DNA of 64,000 nt from CAZUZS01 sp964624795 (GTDB taxonomy: Bacteria > Calditrichota > Calditrichia > RBG-13-44-9): the NCBI GenBank assembly GCA_964624795.1, contig CAZUZS010000019.1:1-64000 (forward strand), given 5' to 3'. The translations under genes and the position numbers were made by a program. The notes below the pieces were generated by a model. That model was not told where the DNA came from. It saw only the letters and a list, made by a program, of their open reading frames with translations, and made no database searches. This document shows positions 35,763 through 45,635 of the stretch, piece by piece; within the stretch, counting starts at the first letter, position 1, and each line of letters begins with the position of its first letter.

Positions 35763-37152
35763 TCGATTAATTCTATCCGATAAAACTTTCTCTTTCCTGC
35801 GCCACTTTTTCTGGGTTTTCGCAGGATTCATAGTCGGTTTCATCTTTCTGAACATACAATTTCTGCAAATGCACCGGTTGCTGGTTTTGGTGGGGGGAAT
35901 TGCATTTTTAGCCGTTCTTCTCATTGTCCAAGACCGGATTCAACTTCTCCTGGGCGTATTCTTCTTTGGAATCATATTTAATCCGGATAAGTATTTTGTG
36001 TTGGTTGAAAAATGCAGTTGGTCAGATGGAATTTCCCTCTCTCTGGTCGAGATAATCTTTGGGATGCTTGTAATTTTCTATTTTCTGGAAAAGCGGGATG
36101 AGATATTAGATAAGCGGTTTTTTCTGCCTCACCTGGATTTACCAATGCTGTTACTACTTTTGGCTTCAGTTCTCTCGCTGTTTAATTCGCCGGATGCACT
36201 GGTCAGCAGTTTTCAGATCGTCACTTTTTTCAAGCTTTTGGTGTTTTATTTCTTTTTTACCAGGATTTTGCGTTCCCGCGATGTAAGCGATGTTCTTTTT
36301 TTAGGTTTGATGGTGATGATCGGAATTCAATTTATTTTTCTCCTGGCTTCAATTCCACTATCCGGCGGGATTTCCGATTTAAGATTTAGCGGCACTTTTG
36401 CAAATCCCAACTCCTTAGCCGAAGTGTACGCACCATCGCTTGTCATTCTTCTCACGCTTCTTATTAGCGGCACACTCCGCAAATTTCGTGTTCTGGCAAT
36501 TGCAGCAGTTTTCATGAATTTTCTAATTCTACTCTTTACGCTATCCCGCGGCGGATGGCTTAGCGCGTTTGCCGCCATCTGCCTCCTGCTCATTATTATG
36601 TGGCGGGAGGGCATGCTGGATCAACGGAAAGTGCTTGTGCTTGCTGTGTTTGTGGTACTTTTTCTTGCCATTTTTCACCAGGAAATTTTGAGCCGGCTGC
36701 ATTTCGGAGATGAATCAGCACAATCCCGGCTGTACCTGGATAAAATGGCTTTCCAAATGATCAAGGCCCATCCCGTGTGGGGCATCGGCGTAAACAATTT
36801 CCCGTTCGTGATGAAACGTTATTATTTCCCCGGTTTGCAGGTGAATGAGTGGCTGCATACTGTTCACAACCAGTACCTGCTGGTATGGTCAGAAATGGGC
36901 CTTCCGGGAATTATCAGTTTTCTGTGGCTCCTGGGAGGCGGTGTTTACTATGGACGCCGCGTTTATCAATCCGGACATGAGACACGCTTCGTAGGCCTGG
37001 CGCTGTTTCTGGCGATTCTGGTCAGCGCCCTGCACATGATGGTTGATATGTACGTTGCACTTCCCAACCTGATCTTTCTCTGGACTGTATTCTCGGCGAT
37101 TGCCGCTTTATATGTCAATATTAACCGATTCGGGAAAAAACAGAATGAATAA
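35749..37152 (+). CDS. O-antigen polymerase/ligase-like protein (Wzy)
   Basis: 467 residues from a GTG (GGGAAG upstream) with about eleven hydrophobic segments. The Wzy_C-type signature is present in the large periplasmic loop and after it: IKAHPVWGIGVNNFP, HNQYLLVWSEMGLPGIISF. It would polymerise repeat units in the periplasm or ligate the chain to a carrier. In this locus, with a flippase and a Wzz protein, polymerase is the better guess. It overlaps the next gene by eight bases. Confidence 0.85.
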   Translation: MPGPDRLILSDKTFSFLRHFFWVFAGFIVGFIFLNIQFLQMHRLLVLVGGIAFLAVLLIVQDRIQLLLGVFFFGIIFNPDKYFVLVEKCSWSDGISLSLVEIIFGMLVIFYFLEKRDEILDKRFFLPHLDLPMLLLLLASVLSLFNSPDALVSSFQIVTFFKLLVFYFFFTRILRSRDVSDVLFLGLMVMIGIQFIFLLASIPLSGGISDLRFSGTFANPNSLAEVYAPSLVILLTLLISGTLRKFRVLAIAAVFMNFLILLFTLSRGGWLSAFAAICLLLIIMWREGMLDQRKVLVLAVFVVLFLAIFHQEILSRLHFGDESAQSRLYLDKMAFQMIKAHPVWGIGVNNFPFVMKRYYFPGLQVNEWLHTVHNQYLLVWSEMGLPGIISFLWLLGGGVYYGRRVYQSGHETRFVGLALFLAILVSALHMMVDMYVALPNLIFLWTVFSAIAALYVNINRFGKKQNE

Positions 37153-38557
37153 AGGAAGAAAATTTTACGCTTCATTTTTTTATCGCTATCTGTTCCCGCT
37201 CTCCGAGATAAAGGTTCCGCCGGGCGGAAAGATCAAGCAGCACCTTGAGGAACTGTTGCACACCCAACATCGGTCGAAGGCGGAAAATGAGGCGTACCAG
37301 GTGGAAGCGTTACGCCGGTTGTTGGAGCACGCCCGGCAGCACAGTGAATTCTACCGCGAGGAATTCAAAAAAATACAATTTGAGCCTTCCGCGCTGGAGC
37401 GACTGGAAGATCTGAAAAAATTGCCCACAATTAATAAAACAACGGTTCGCGAGAACCTGGAACGGATGGCGGCAGATAATTACCGGGACGACCGGGTTGC
37501 CTACAACACCGGCGGTTCCACCGGCCAACCCATGCAATTTTACATTCCGCGGGGAGTGGAGAAATCCTGGTCCGCTGCGGCTGCGTTCCGGGGTTACGGC
37601 TGGTGGGGATATACACCGGGAATGCCGATTGCGTATTTCTGGAGCTCCCCATTCGACGCCAAAAGAGAGCTTCACTGGAAAGTGCGCATCTACCGGGAGT
37701 TCAGCCGGGAATACTATTTTGATGCCTTCCGAATCACTCCTGCGGTCATGAATGACTTGATCTCCCTGATGAACCGCGTTCCGGGAATCTACCTCAAGGG
37801 CTTTCCTTCGGCCATCTGGGTTTTCTGCCGCTATCTTGCCGAGAAGGGAATAATGGTGTCCCCGCCGTCAGCGGTGTTCACAACCGGCGAAACGCTGTAC
37901 GATTTCCAGCGACAGACCATCGGGGAAACGCTGCGCGCACCGGTCGTGGATTTTTATGGCAACCGCGAAACAAATGCGATTATTTTTCAGTGCCCGGAGC
38001 ACGGTCTGTACCATGCGGACGACGAAAATGTAATTGTGGAGATTGAGCGCAATTCTTCCCTGCCGGGGAATGTGGGCGAGATCATCGTAACCGATTTACG
38101 CAATTATGCGACGCCTCTCATTCGCTACCGCACCGGGGATCTGGCGGAAGCCGCCGCTGAAAAATGCGGATGCGGGCGGGAATCTTTTACTTTGCGTCGC
38201 ATCCTGGGGAGAAACAACCAGATCATGTTCCTGGCAAACGGGCGAATTCTTCATCCCGTTATGTTTCCGATGTTTTTCAAGGACGTGGAAGGCATCTCCG
38301 AATTTCAGGTTGTGCAGGAATTGCCGGACCGCCTGAAATTGAAATTGGTCGCCTCCGGGGATCCGAATAACAAAACAGCGGAAACGATTGTCACGAGTTT
38401 GCAGGAAATAACGGGGAAGGAGATTGCGGTTGTATTAGAGTGGGTCGGGAATATCCCCACCCTGGCCTCCGGTAAAACATGCTACATGAAATCCTTGCCG
38501 GTAGCGGATTTCCACCACCAAACCGCAGCTTCACACTTTTCAAAAAGTAGTATTTGA
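37145..38557 (+). CDS. CapK/PaaK-like AMP-forming ligase 1
   Basis: 470 residues. An upstream ATG (37100) is possible, but the ATG at 37145, overlapping the previous stop, fits the family. Adenylation motifs: YNTGGSTGQPMQF (phosphate loop), DFYGNRETNAIIFQC, ITDLRN-like IVTDLRNYATPLIRYRTGD, and CGCGR. This is the phenylacetate-CoA ligase-like CapK family found in capsule loci. It would activate a carboxylic acid as acyl-AMP, perhaps for decoration of the polysaccharide together with the FemAB-like transferases. The true substrate is unknown. Confidence 0.85.
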   Translation: MNKGRKFYASFFYRYLFPLSEIKVPPGGKIKQHLEELLHTQHRSKAENEAYQVEALRRLLEHARQHSEFYREEFKKIQFEPSALERLEDLKKLPTINKTTVRENLERMAADNYRDDRVAYNTGGSTGQPMQFYIPRGVEKSWSAAAAFRGYGWWGYTPGMPIAYFWSSPFDAKRELHWKVRIYREFSREYYFDAFRITPAVMNDLISLMNRVPGIYLKGFPSAIWVFCRYLAEKGIMVSPPSAVFTTGETLYDFQRQTIGETLRAPVVDFYGNRETNAIIFQCPEHGLYHADDENVIVEIERNSSLPGNVGEIIVTDLRNYATPLIRYRTGDLAEAAAEKCGCGRESFTLRRILGRNNQIMFLANGRILHPVMFPMFFKDVEGISEFQVVQELPDRLKLKLVASGDPNNKTAETIVTSLQEITGKEIAVVLEWVGNIPTLASGKTCYMKSLPVADFHHQTAASHFSKSSI

Positions 38558-38605
38558 AACGTTTGCCGGCTTTATGCGGTGAGCAATCCAACGTGAGAAC
38601 AGGGA

Positions 38606-39997
38606 ATGGAAAGTATCGATTACTTGCACAAAATCGGGTTCCTTCAGAGGATAAAATACAACGGTCTGATCGAGGAGATCGAAGAGCAATTGCGATATCG
38701 CCGTCAGGCGCCGGAAGTAATAAAAGGCTATCAACTGGGTAGAATTCAGGCAATCGTGAACTATGCTTTTGTTCATGTGCCTTTCTACCACAGCCTGTAT
38801 AAAACCGCCGGATTTCAGCCCGGCGATCTGAAGTCGTGGGACGATTTCAGGAAGCTTCCGGTAGCAAACAGCGAGGCGCTACGGGAAAGTTTCTCAGACT
38901 GGTCCTTTCTAAAAAATCACCCCGACCGAAAATTCCTGATTGATGACAGTACATCTGGGTCGAGTGGCAGGCCGTTCGTATTTTATAAGGATTCCAGGCT
39001 CCTGGCACGGGAGCATCTCTCCCTTATGATCCAGAAGCTGCTCCTGGGGTGGAAATTTACCGACAGGGAATTGTATGTGAAAGGGTTGATTCAGAAGCTT
39101 GCCTGGAAAGAGAATATCCTGGACTTTTTCGATTGGCATACTTACCGAATCGACGGATTTGATATTTCCCGGAGAAATATTGAAGATTTGGTTCGGTTTA
39201 TCCGCAAAAAGAAGATCAGTTTCTTTTACGGTTATCCCACATCGCTGCTCCGTCTGTGCCGTGCAGCTTCTGAACACGGCGTTAAATTGCCTGCCAGGCT
39301 AACCATAACGGTCGGTGAGGTTCTTACCGAATCTCTTCGGAGCAACCTGGAAGACTGCCTGCAGGGATCCGTTTACCAGCTTTACGGCGCTGCCGAGTGC
39401 ATGCAGGTTGCGCACGAGTGTTCGGAAAGACAGGGCATGCACGTGGATGCCAATCGATATTATCTTGAATTGAAATCATCAAATGTCAGCCGCAATGGAT
39501 ATGAGCGGGGGTCGATGCTAATTACCGATTTTGATAACCGTGTAATGCCGATTATCCGATACGAGATCGGCGATATTGTTAATATTGACTATCTTCCCTG
39601 CGGTTGCGGAAACAATTGTCCACGCATCAGCTCGGTCGAAGGAAAAGTGTATGAAGTGATCAAGACACCTGCCGGAACTGAGCTGAATCTGCATATCCTG
39701 CTGGATGATATTTTTAGCGATCATGCAAAATTTATTTCCCAGTTTCAGGCGGTGGCCGAAAAGCCGGATCTGCTAAAAATCTACATTGTTCCCGGGCAAA
39801 ATGGCATTCCGGAAGATCTCCGGGAGAATTTGCGGAAACAGCTTCAGAGCTACGCAGGGGAGAGTATGAAAGTGAAACTGCAGGATGTTTCGTATATTCC
39901 GCGGGACGGTTCCGGCAAACAAAAAAAGGTGATTGATTGGAGAATCTATTATTCAAATGGCAATTCCGCAAAACCACCGGAGAAGTTGACAATTTAG
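38606..39997 (+). CDS. CapK/PaaK-like AMP-forming ligase 2
   Basis: 463 residues, a diverged paralogue of the preceding gene. Motifs: DDSTSGSSGRPFVFYK (phosphate loop), YQLYGAAECMQVAHEC, LITDFDNRVMPIIRYEIGD, and LPCGCGNNC. The two genes are separated by 48 bases and share strand and order, so they probably form part of one pathway. Identity between them seems low by eye, which suggests different substrates rather than a recent duplication. Confidence 0.85.
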   Translation: MESIDYLHKIGFLQRIKYNGLIEEIEEQLRYRRQAPEVIKGYQLGRIQAIVNYAFVHVPFYHSLYKTAGFQPGDLKSWDDFRKLPVANSEALRESFSDWSFLKNHPDRKFLIDDSTSGSSGRPFVFYKDSRLLAREHLSLMIQKLLLGWKFTDRELYVKGLIQKLAWKENILDFFDWHTYRIDGFDISRRNIEDLVRFIRKKKISFFYGYPTSLLRLCRAASEHGVKLPARLTITVGEVLTESLRSNLEDCLQGSVYQLYGAAECMQVAHECSERQGMHVDANRYYLELKSSNVSRNGYERGSMLITDFDNRVMPIIRYEIGDIVNIDYLPCGCGNNCPRISSVEGKVYEVIKTPAGTELNLHILLDDIFSDHAKFISQFQAVAEKPDLLKIYIVPGQNGIPEDLRENLRKQLQSYAGESMKVKLQDVSYIPRDGSGKQKKVIDWRIYYSNGNSAKPPEKLTI

Positions 39998-40099
39998 TTT
40001 GGATTTCCCTAACGGGGTCCCCGCAAATTATTACTGCCTTTTCTCTGCAGACAGGATGTAACTAATCAAAGGAATTTCCAACTCACAAAATCGATTCCA

Positions 40100-41572
40100 A
40101 TGAGTTTTAATTTACGAAAGTTCTTCAAAAATTTAGGCTATCTGTTCAGCGTAAACATGTTATCCAGCGCCCTTCTCTTCTTCCAGGGGATTGTTCTGGT
40201 GAGGTACCTGGGCACTGAGAACTACGGTGTGTGGAGCCTGGCCCGTTCGCTGCCGGGCATGTTGTTTGTACTTGCCGACCTAGGCTTAAACAGCCTCATC
40301 TTGCGCGAAATTGCCCACCAGCCCTCTCGCCAGAGGACCGAGCATTTTTTTAGCAATGCACTGGTCATGAAAATTTATCTCTCGGCCGCATTTGTTCTGG
40401 TGCTGGCCGGCGTTCTGACAGTCTTCGACTACTCCCGGCAGGTGGCGGTGCTGGTCATGCTGTCCGCCATATCTTACATTGTAGTCACTTTCGCCGAAAT
40501 CGTGATCGTTCTTTTCAAGGCGCGAGAAGATTTTAAATGGCAGGCGATCTACACTTTTGTTCAGACCGCCGGTATTTTTATCATCGTTATTTTGAATGTG
40601 TTTTTTAAGTCATCCGTATTTGCAATTTTGCTGAGCATCGCGATCTTTCAAGCCATTCTGTTCCTTGTCTTTATGATATTGGCTGTCCGGCTTTTCAAAT
40701 TCAATTTGCAGGACCTCATGCCCTTTTCCCAGCAGCTTGCCCTCTTGAAAAAGGCGATTCCGTTTGCTCTCATCGGAATTATGTCAAACTTTTTCTATGA
40801 AGTCGATACAGTCATGCTTTCCAAAATGGCCCATTACAGCGATGTGGGAATTTTCAACGCGGCCAACCGGCTTATTCATGCTCTCATCATGTTCCCGCTA
40901 TTTTTTGGCCAGGTGCTGTTTCCTTCTCTTTCTTACATGTACAAGAATGATTTCAGGAAATTTGTCGACGTAGTGCTCAGCTTCGAGAAATACATCATAA
41001 TATTGATGCTCCCCTTTTGTGTCCTGTTTTACCGCTTTGCGGATGTTGTCATTTTGGCGCTATTTGGAGATAAATATGCCGCGGCAATTGCACCGCTGAA
41101 GATTTTGAGCTTCGCACTTCTTTTTTATTTCCTGGCTGTCTCGTTTACGGTCGCGCTGAACGCCGGGCACCTTGAAAAAAAGGTCGCATTAATTTTGAGC
41201 ATCGCGGCGACGGTAAAGATTATATTGAATTTTATCCTGATTCCACGCTTCACCTTCATTGGCGCCAGTATCTCGGCGGTCGCAGGAGAAATGATACGTT
41301 CCGGCGGTGCAATCCTGTTTTTTTCCGTATTTTTAAAATACCGTTTAAAGTGGATCAGCTTGTGGCGGGTTTCGTTGGTGCTTCTGCCGCTTTTGGTGTT
41401 TCTTTTCAGATTTCACGGCATTCCCGGCTACTTGCTGTACCTGCTCTCCCTCGTCGTCTATGTTCTTCTCCTGTTCAAAGCAGGTTTGATCTCAATCTGG
41501 GAAATCAAGCTTGCCTGGCAGCGTTTCCTCACAAGCGAAGAAGCGGTTTTGCAGCCGGGTGATCTTCCATGA
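40100..41572 (+). CDS. Wzx-like polysaccharide flippase
   Basis: 490 residues with about 12-14 hydrophobic segments, of the MATE/MOP superfamily. The N-terminus (GYLFSVNMLSSALLFFQGIVLVRYLGTENYGVWSLA) is typical of polysaccharide transporters of the Wzx/RfbX type, as is DVGIFNAANRLIHAL. It moves lipid-linked repeat units across the inner membrane. It is coupled to the following glycosyltransferase by an ATGA overlap. Confidence 0.9.
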   Translation: MSFNLRKFFKNLGYLFSVNMLSSALLFFQGIVLVRYLGTENYGVWSLARSLPGMLFVLADLGLNSLILREIAHQPSRQRTEHFFSNALVMKIYLSAAFVLVLAGVLTVFDYSRQVAVLVMLSAISYIVVTFAEIVIVLFKAREDFKWQAIYTFVQTAGIFIIVILNVFFKSSVFAILLSIAIFQAILFLVFMILAVRLFKFNLQDLMPFSQQLALLKKAIPFALIGIMSNFFYEVDTVMLSKMAHYSDVGIFNAANRLIHALIMFPLFFGQVLFPSLSYMYKNDFRKFVDVVLSFEKYIIILMLPFCVLFYRFADVVILALFGDKYAAAIAPLKILSFALLFYFLAVSFTVALNAGHLEKKVALILSIAATVKIILNFILIPRFTFIGASISAVAGEMIRSGGAILFFSVFLKYRLKWISLWRVSLVLLPLLVFLFRFHGIPGYLLYLLSLVVYVLLLFKAGLISIWEIKLAWQRFLTSEEAVLQPGDLP

Positions 41573-42843
41573 GAGAAGCGCCTCTTCGCCTCCTGCTAGT
41601 TACCCACCGCTTTCCTGAATCGGGCGGACGACGGCCGGAAAAATTGGCAAAATATTTTCCTCAGTTCAACGTGTACCCGGTCGTCCTTACTTCCCGGCAG
41701 TTGGACGAAACCGCCCGGCAGGTGCTGGAACATGAATTTCCCACCGATCTTCCCGTTTTCCGCACGCCTTGCCTTCAACGGGATCCGTTCAAAATTCTCC
41801 GCAAAATTGGCTTTCCGGATAAATGGGGAGACTGGCTGAACCGTTTTTTTCTTTTCCCAGACATTTATGCCAGTTGGGTATTCGGCGCGGTAGTGGCCGG
41901 TCTTAAGCTTCTGCGTCGCCGGAATATCGATGTCATTCTCACCACCTCGCCACCGGAGAGTGTCCACCTGGTGGGCTACCTGCTTCACCGCCTCACCGGG
42001 GTTCCGTGGGTTGCTGATTTTCGCGATCTCTGGACGCCTAAGGAAATAAATTTCCGTCCGGCAACGCTCTTTCACCGCTGGCTGGCGCTACGCCTGGAAA
42101 AAATGATTTTTAACATGAGCAGCCGGGTAATTGCCAATACGCCCACCAACGCAGCGATTTATACCCGGGATCTCGGCGTCCCGAAAGAGAAGATCAGCGT
42201 GATCACAAACGGATTTGATCCGCTGGACAACCCGATAAACGGGCAGCCGCCACAGACCGACCCGCAAAAGTTGTCTTTCGGCTACCTGGGGTACCTTGAC
42301 AAAGACGGCTTTCCCTGCTGGGAGATTCTTGAAATATTTGCCAAGTTTCGTGAGGAGGGGATTCCAGTGGAGCTGCATGTCACCGGCTACATCTCGAATT
42401 CTGCACTGGAGCGGATTCGCAGGTCAGGCTATGACAGGTTTATTCAATACACTTTGCAGATGCCCAATTTTCGGGCAGTACCGGACATTCAACAGAAAAG
42501 CGATTTGCTGCTCCTGCTGCTTTACGAAACGGACTACAGCAACGCGATTGTACCACTTAAATTGTACAGCTATTTAACCATGAATCGGAAAGTCCTGGCG
42601 ATAGCGCCCGAAAAAGGCGAAGCACAGCGGATTCTCAGCGGCACCGGTTTGGGAGAAGTTTTTTCAATTGAAAACCGGGGGAAAATTGTTAATTTTATCC
42701 GAAGTGCCTATCGGGAGAAACAGAAAACCGGGCAGATTGCGATAAACCCGGACCCGGACGAATTACAAAAATATAATATCGTTCATCTGACGGAACGACT
42801 ATCACAGATCATAAAAGTACTCGCCCATGAAGGAAAAAATTAG
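41569..42843 (+). CDS. Glycosyltransferase family 4-like
   Basis: 424 residues of GT-B type. N-terminal domain: LLLVTHRFPESGGRRPEKLA, DVILTTSPPESVHLVGYLL, WVADFRDLWTP. Linker and donor domain: RVIANTPTNAAIYTRDLGVP, VITNGFDP, and SNAIVPLKLYSYLTMNRKVLAIAP. It acts in the cytoplasm on the lipid-linked intermediate. It starts within the flippase stop and ends 17 bases into the next gene. Confidence 0.88.
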   Translation: MREAPLRLLLVTHRFPESGGRRPEKLAKYFPQFNVYPVVLTSRQLDETARQVLEHEFPTDLPVFRTPCLQRDPFKILRKIGFPDKWGDWLNRFFLFPDIYASWVFGAVVAGLKLLRRRNIDVILTTSPPESVHLVGYLLHRLTGVPWVADFRDLWTPKEINFRPATLFHRWLALRLEKMIFNMSSRVIANTPTNAAIYTRDLGVPKEKISVITNGFDPLDNPINGQPPQTDPQKLSFGYLGYLDKDGFPCWEILEIFAKFREEGIPVELHVTGYISNSALERIRRSGYDRFIQYTLQMPNFRAVPDIQQKSDLLLLLLYETDYSNAIVPLKLYSYLTMNRKVLAIAPEKGEAQRILSGTGLGEVFSIENRGKIVNFIRSAYREKQKTGQIAINPDPDELQKYNIVHLTERLSQIIKVLAHEGKN

Positions 42844-43948
42844 AGTCCTCCACATTCGCTCTGCGATTGGAAATGGTGGCGGTCCGGAGAAGACCATCCT
42901 CAATTCGCCGCGCTATATTGATGGCAATCGTTATGAAATGGCGATAATTTACCTGAAGAAAAAGGTTGATCCGGCATTCCGAATCGATAAAAAAGCAGAA
43001 GAAGTAGGCGTGCAGGATTTTCATGTAATCGAAGAGGGTAGCCATTTCGATCGCCGCGCCATGCGGGAGCTGAAAGATTTTATCGAAAAACGGAATGTGA
43101 ACATTCTTCACACCCACGATTACAAAACTGATTGGTGGGGATGGCTGGTGCGCCGGCATTTCCCTAGCCTGAAACTGGTAACCACCGTTCACGGCTGGAC
43201 GGTGATGAACACCCGAAAGGAGCGCATTTTTTATCAACTCGGCAAGCTTCCTCTTTATTTTTTCGACCGGATAATTGCGGTAAACCGCGAGATTGTCGAT
43301 GCGCTTGGACGGATTGGAATTCCCGCTGGAAAAATGGTGGAAATCCGCAACGCAATTGAAACACAGGTTTTTGACCGGGAATCGCCTGCTTCCGGCAAAA
43401 GCGACGGATTGGTGGTTGGCTATATCGGGCGGTTAAGCCGCGAAAAGCGGGTGGAAGACCTGATCCGGGCGATGGGGCAGTTGGGCGCAAACGGCGGGAT
43501 CAGGAAGTTGCTGATCGCCGGCGAAGGGCCATCCAGGGAAAGCTTACAGGAATTAACCATCGAACTTGAACTGCAGGACAAAATTGAATTTCTCGGCTAC
43601 ACCGATTCACGAAGTTTTTTTAACCGGGTGGACATATTTGTGAACCCATCGTTGAAGGAAGGGCTGCCCAACACCATGCTGGAAGCCATGTCGATGAGGA
43701 GCGCGGTCGTTGCCACAGCAGTAGGCGGGGTAGGCGAACTACTGGTTCATGGCGAAACCGGCTTGGTGATACCGACTGAAAATCCGGAGGCAATTTGTGG
43801 GGCATTAAAATTGCTGGCAGAAAATTGCAGCAAGCGGGTGAAAATGGTTGAAAATGCCCGCGAATCGATTTGCAGGGAGTACGATTTTATGGCAAGGATG
43901 AAGAAAATTGAGGATATCTACAGTGCGGTAGTCGATAACAGTTCTTAA
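42827..43948 (+). CDS. Glycosyltransferase family 4
   Basis: 373 residues. N-terminal segments VLHIRSAIGNGGGPEKTIL and ILHTHDYKTDWWGWLVRR, then RIIAVNREIVDALGRIGIP. The donor-binding domain reads VGYIGRLSREKRVEDLIRAM, LLIAGEGPSRESL, and FVNPSLKEGLPNTMLEAMSM (the E-x7-E motif region). It is a retaining GT-B enzyme of the polysaccharide locus. It overlaps the upstream gene by 17 bases. Confidence 0.9.
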   Translation: MKEKIRVLHIRSAIGNGGGPEKTILNSPRYIDGNRYEMAIIYLKKKVDPAFRIDKKAEEVGVQDFHVIEEGSHFDRRAMRELKDFIEKRNVNILHTHDYKTDWWGWLVRRHFPSLKLVTTVHGWTVMNTRKERIFYQLGKLPLYFFDRIIAVNREIVDALGRIGIPAGKMVEIRNAIETQVFDRESPASGKSDGLVVGYIGRLSREKRVEDLIRAMGQLGANGGIRKLLIAGEGPSRESLQELTIELELQDKIEFLGYTDSRSFFNRVDIFVNPSLKEGLPNTMLEAMSMRSAVVATAVGGVGELLVHGETGLVIPTENPEAICGALKLLAENCSKRVKMVENARESICREYDFMARMKKIEDIYSAVVDNSS

Positions 43949-43983
43949 TGCGTTCTCGATTTGTCCGTATTTGAGGTCGTTGA

Positions 43984-45363
43984 ATGAAAGATCGCAAAGA
44001 GGTGCCAGTGCTATATTCATTGCTCGTGATCAGTCTGCTTAATATGATATTTGGCTGTCATAATAGCATCGATCCGGTGGAGAAGAGTGCCAGGTATTAT
44101 TTTGTTTCCACCACCGGCTCCGATAAAAATCCCGGTTCCGAGACCAAACCGTTTCGGACTATTCAGAAGGCGGCTTCGGTTGTTTTGCCCGGAGACACCG
44201 TTTGGATTCGCGGCGGAGAATATAAGGAAATTGTTACAATAACACGTGGCGGCCAAAAGGGAAAAACAGTTGAATTCAGGAATTACGGTGATGAAGAAGT
44301 CATCATTGACGGTGGCGACCGGCATGTTCCGGAATGGAACGGACTGTTAAATGTGAAGGGCGCCAGCTATGTGAATATAAGCGGAATTAATGTTCGCAAT
44401 AGCGGTGAAAGGGGAATATGGTTGACCGCGGATGCGGTCAATTCTCACATAAGTTTAGGCGATTGCAGGGTGAAAAACACGGCAAAATCCGCGTTCGCTG
44501 TCGAACAGGTGAACGGATGCCAGTTGATAAACTGCGAAGCGACCGCTGCGGGTGATGGGTACCCCGGCTTTTACCTTTTCGACAACAAGGAGGTAGTGTT
44601 AGAAAACTGCGTTTCGCATAACAATGGCGGGAACGGAGGTGGGCTTGCGCAGGGATTCGTCTTTTACGGCGGCTCCAATTATGAAGTCCGCAGGTGTTCA
44701 GCTTTTGAAAACAGCCGGGACGGATTTGATACCGGCGGTGGTACGGTAGGGACACAGGATATTCAATTCACTGACTGCAGTTCCTACCGGAATGGAGAAG
44801 ATGGATTCGGACTTAATTCCTATGCCCGAAATGCCATTTATCGTCGCTGCCTGATCTACGATAACGATGGCAGCGGTTTCAATATTTATGAAGGTGCTTC
44901 GCAGGTTGAAATTGATAATTGCACCATTGTTGGTTGTGCGCATTATTTCTGGATAGACGGTTCCGATGACCCGTCACAGGGAGTGGAAAATGTCCGGGTA
45001 AGGAACTGCATCGGGTACGGTGTCCAAAACCGGGGAATTATTACCATCGCTCCGTTCAACGGAATCAGTTTTGATTACAATTGCTGGTCAGGAGTTTACA
45101 GCGGCTACGGCGCTTTTTGTCTCTGGAATATGGGACCGGGCGAAATCCCGCTTATTTATGACGATATTGGAAGCAACCGGTCCTGGTCTCTGCAATTGGG
45201 GCAGGGGCAGCATTCCTTCGCGGGCGATCCCGGATTTGTCAATCTGTCCGGCAATGACTATCATCTGCGGTCCGATTCTCCCTGCATCGACAAGGGGCTA
45301 AATGTCGGGCTTCCATTTAGCGGCGCTGCGCCGGATATGGGGGCTTTTGAATACAGCCCCTGA
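43984..45363 (+). CDS. Parallel beta-helix repeat lipoprotein
   Basis: 459 residues. A lipoprotein signal (LYSLLVISLLNMIFGC) is followed by a DUF1565-like start (YFVSTTGSDKNPGSETKPFRT). A right-handed beta-helix of about 12 coils comes next, with repeated asparagine-rich turns such as INCEATAAGDGY and LENCVSHNNGGNG. The end, DSPCIDKG and PDMGAFEY, is common in such proteins. These folds bind or cleave polysaccharides. As last gene of the locus it may trim or anchor the exported polymer. It has GAGG upstream and a terminator downstream. Confidence 0.87.
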   Translation: MKDRKEVPVLYSLLVISLLNMIFGCHNSIDPVEKSARYYFVSTTGSDKNPGSETKPFRTIQKAASVVLPGDTVWIRGGEYKEIVTITRGGQKGKTVEFRNYGDEEVIIDGGDRHVPEWNGLLNVKGASYVNISGINVRNSGERGIWLTADAVNSHISLGDCRVKNTAKSAFAVEQVNGCQLINCEATAAGDGYPGFYLFDNKEVVLENCVSHNNGGNGGGLAQGFVFYGGSNYEVRRCSAFENSRDGFDTGGGTVGTQDIQFTDCSSYRNGEDGFGLNSYARNAIYRRCLIYDNDGSGFNIYEGASQVEIDNCTIVGCAHYFWIDGSDDPSQGVENVRVRNCIGYGVQNRGIITIAPFNGISFDYNCWSGVYSGYGAFCLWNMGPGEIPLIYDDIGSNRSWSLQLGQGQHSFAGDPGFVNLSGNDYHLRSDSPCIDKGLNVGLPFSGAAPDMGAFEYSP

Positions 45364-45424
45364 ACAGGATTTTCAAAATTGCCAAATGGCTATTTGGAAG
45401 GCCATTTTATATAAAACTCGAATG

Positions 45425-45455
45425 ACGCCCGTTTTGGAAAAGACGGGCGTTTATT
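45425..45455 (+). terminator. Terminator closing the polysaccharide locus
   Basis: Stem ACGCCCGT/ACGGGCGT, extended by TTTT/AAAA with a G insertion, then TTTATTA. The U-tract is weak, but the position about 60 bases after the stop codon is right. Confidence 0.65.
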
Positions 45456-45635
45456 AATGGCAAAAACTCTCATCCCGGAAGGCTTACCGAAACGCGATTC
45501 CACAGGTCTTTTGCTAATTTTTCCTTTTCCGCATTCTTAGCAAAAATGTGCTTACCCCCTCGTTCACTGTTTTCGAGAAATAGGTATCGCAATTACCAAT
45601 TGATCCCTTCGTTTGCAATATCAAGCCTATTCCCT

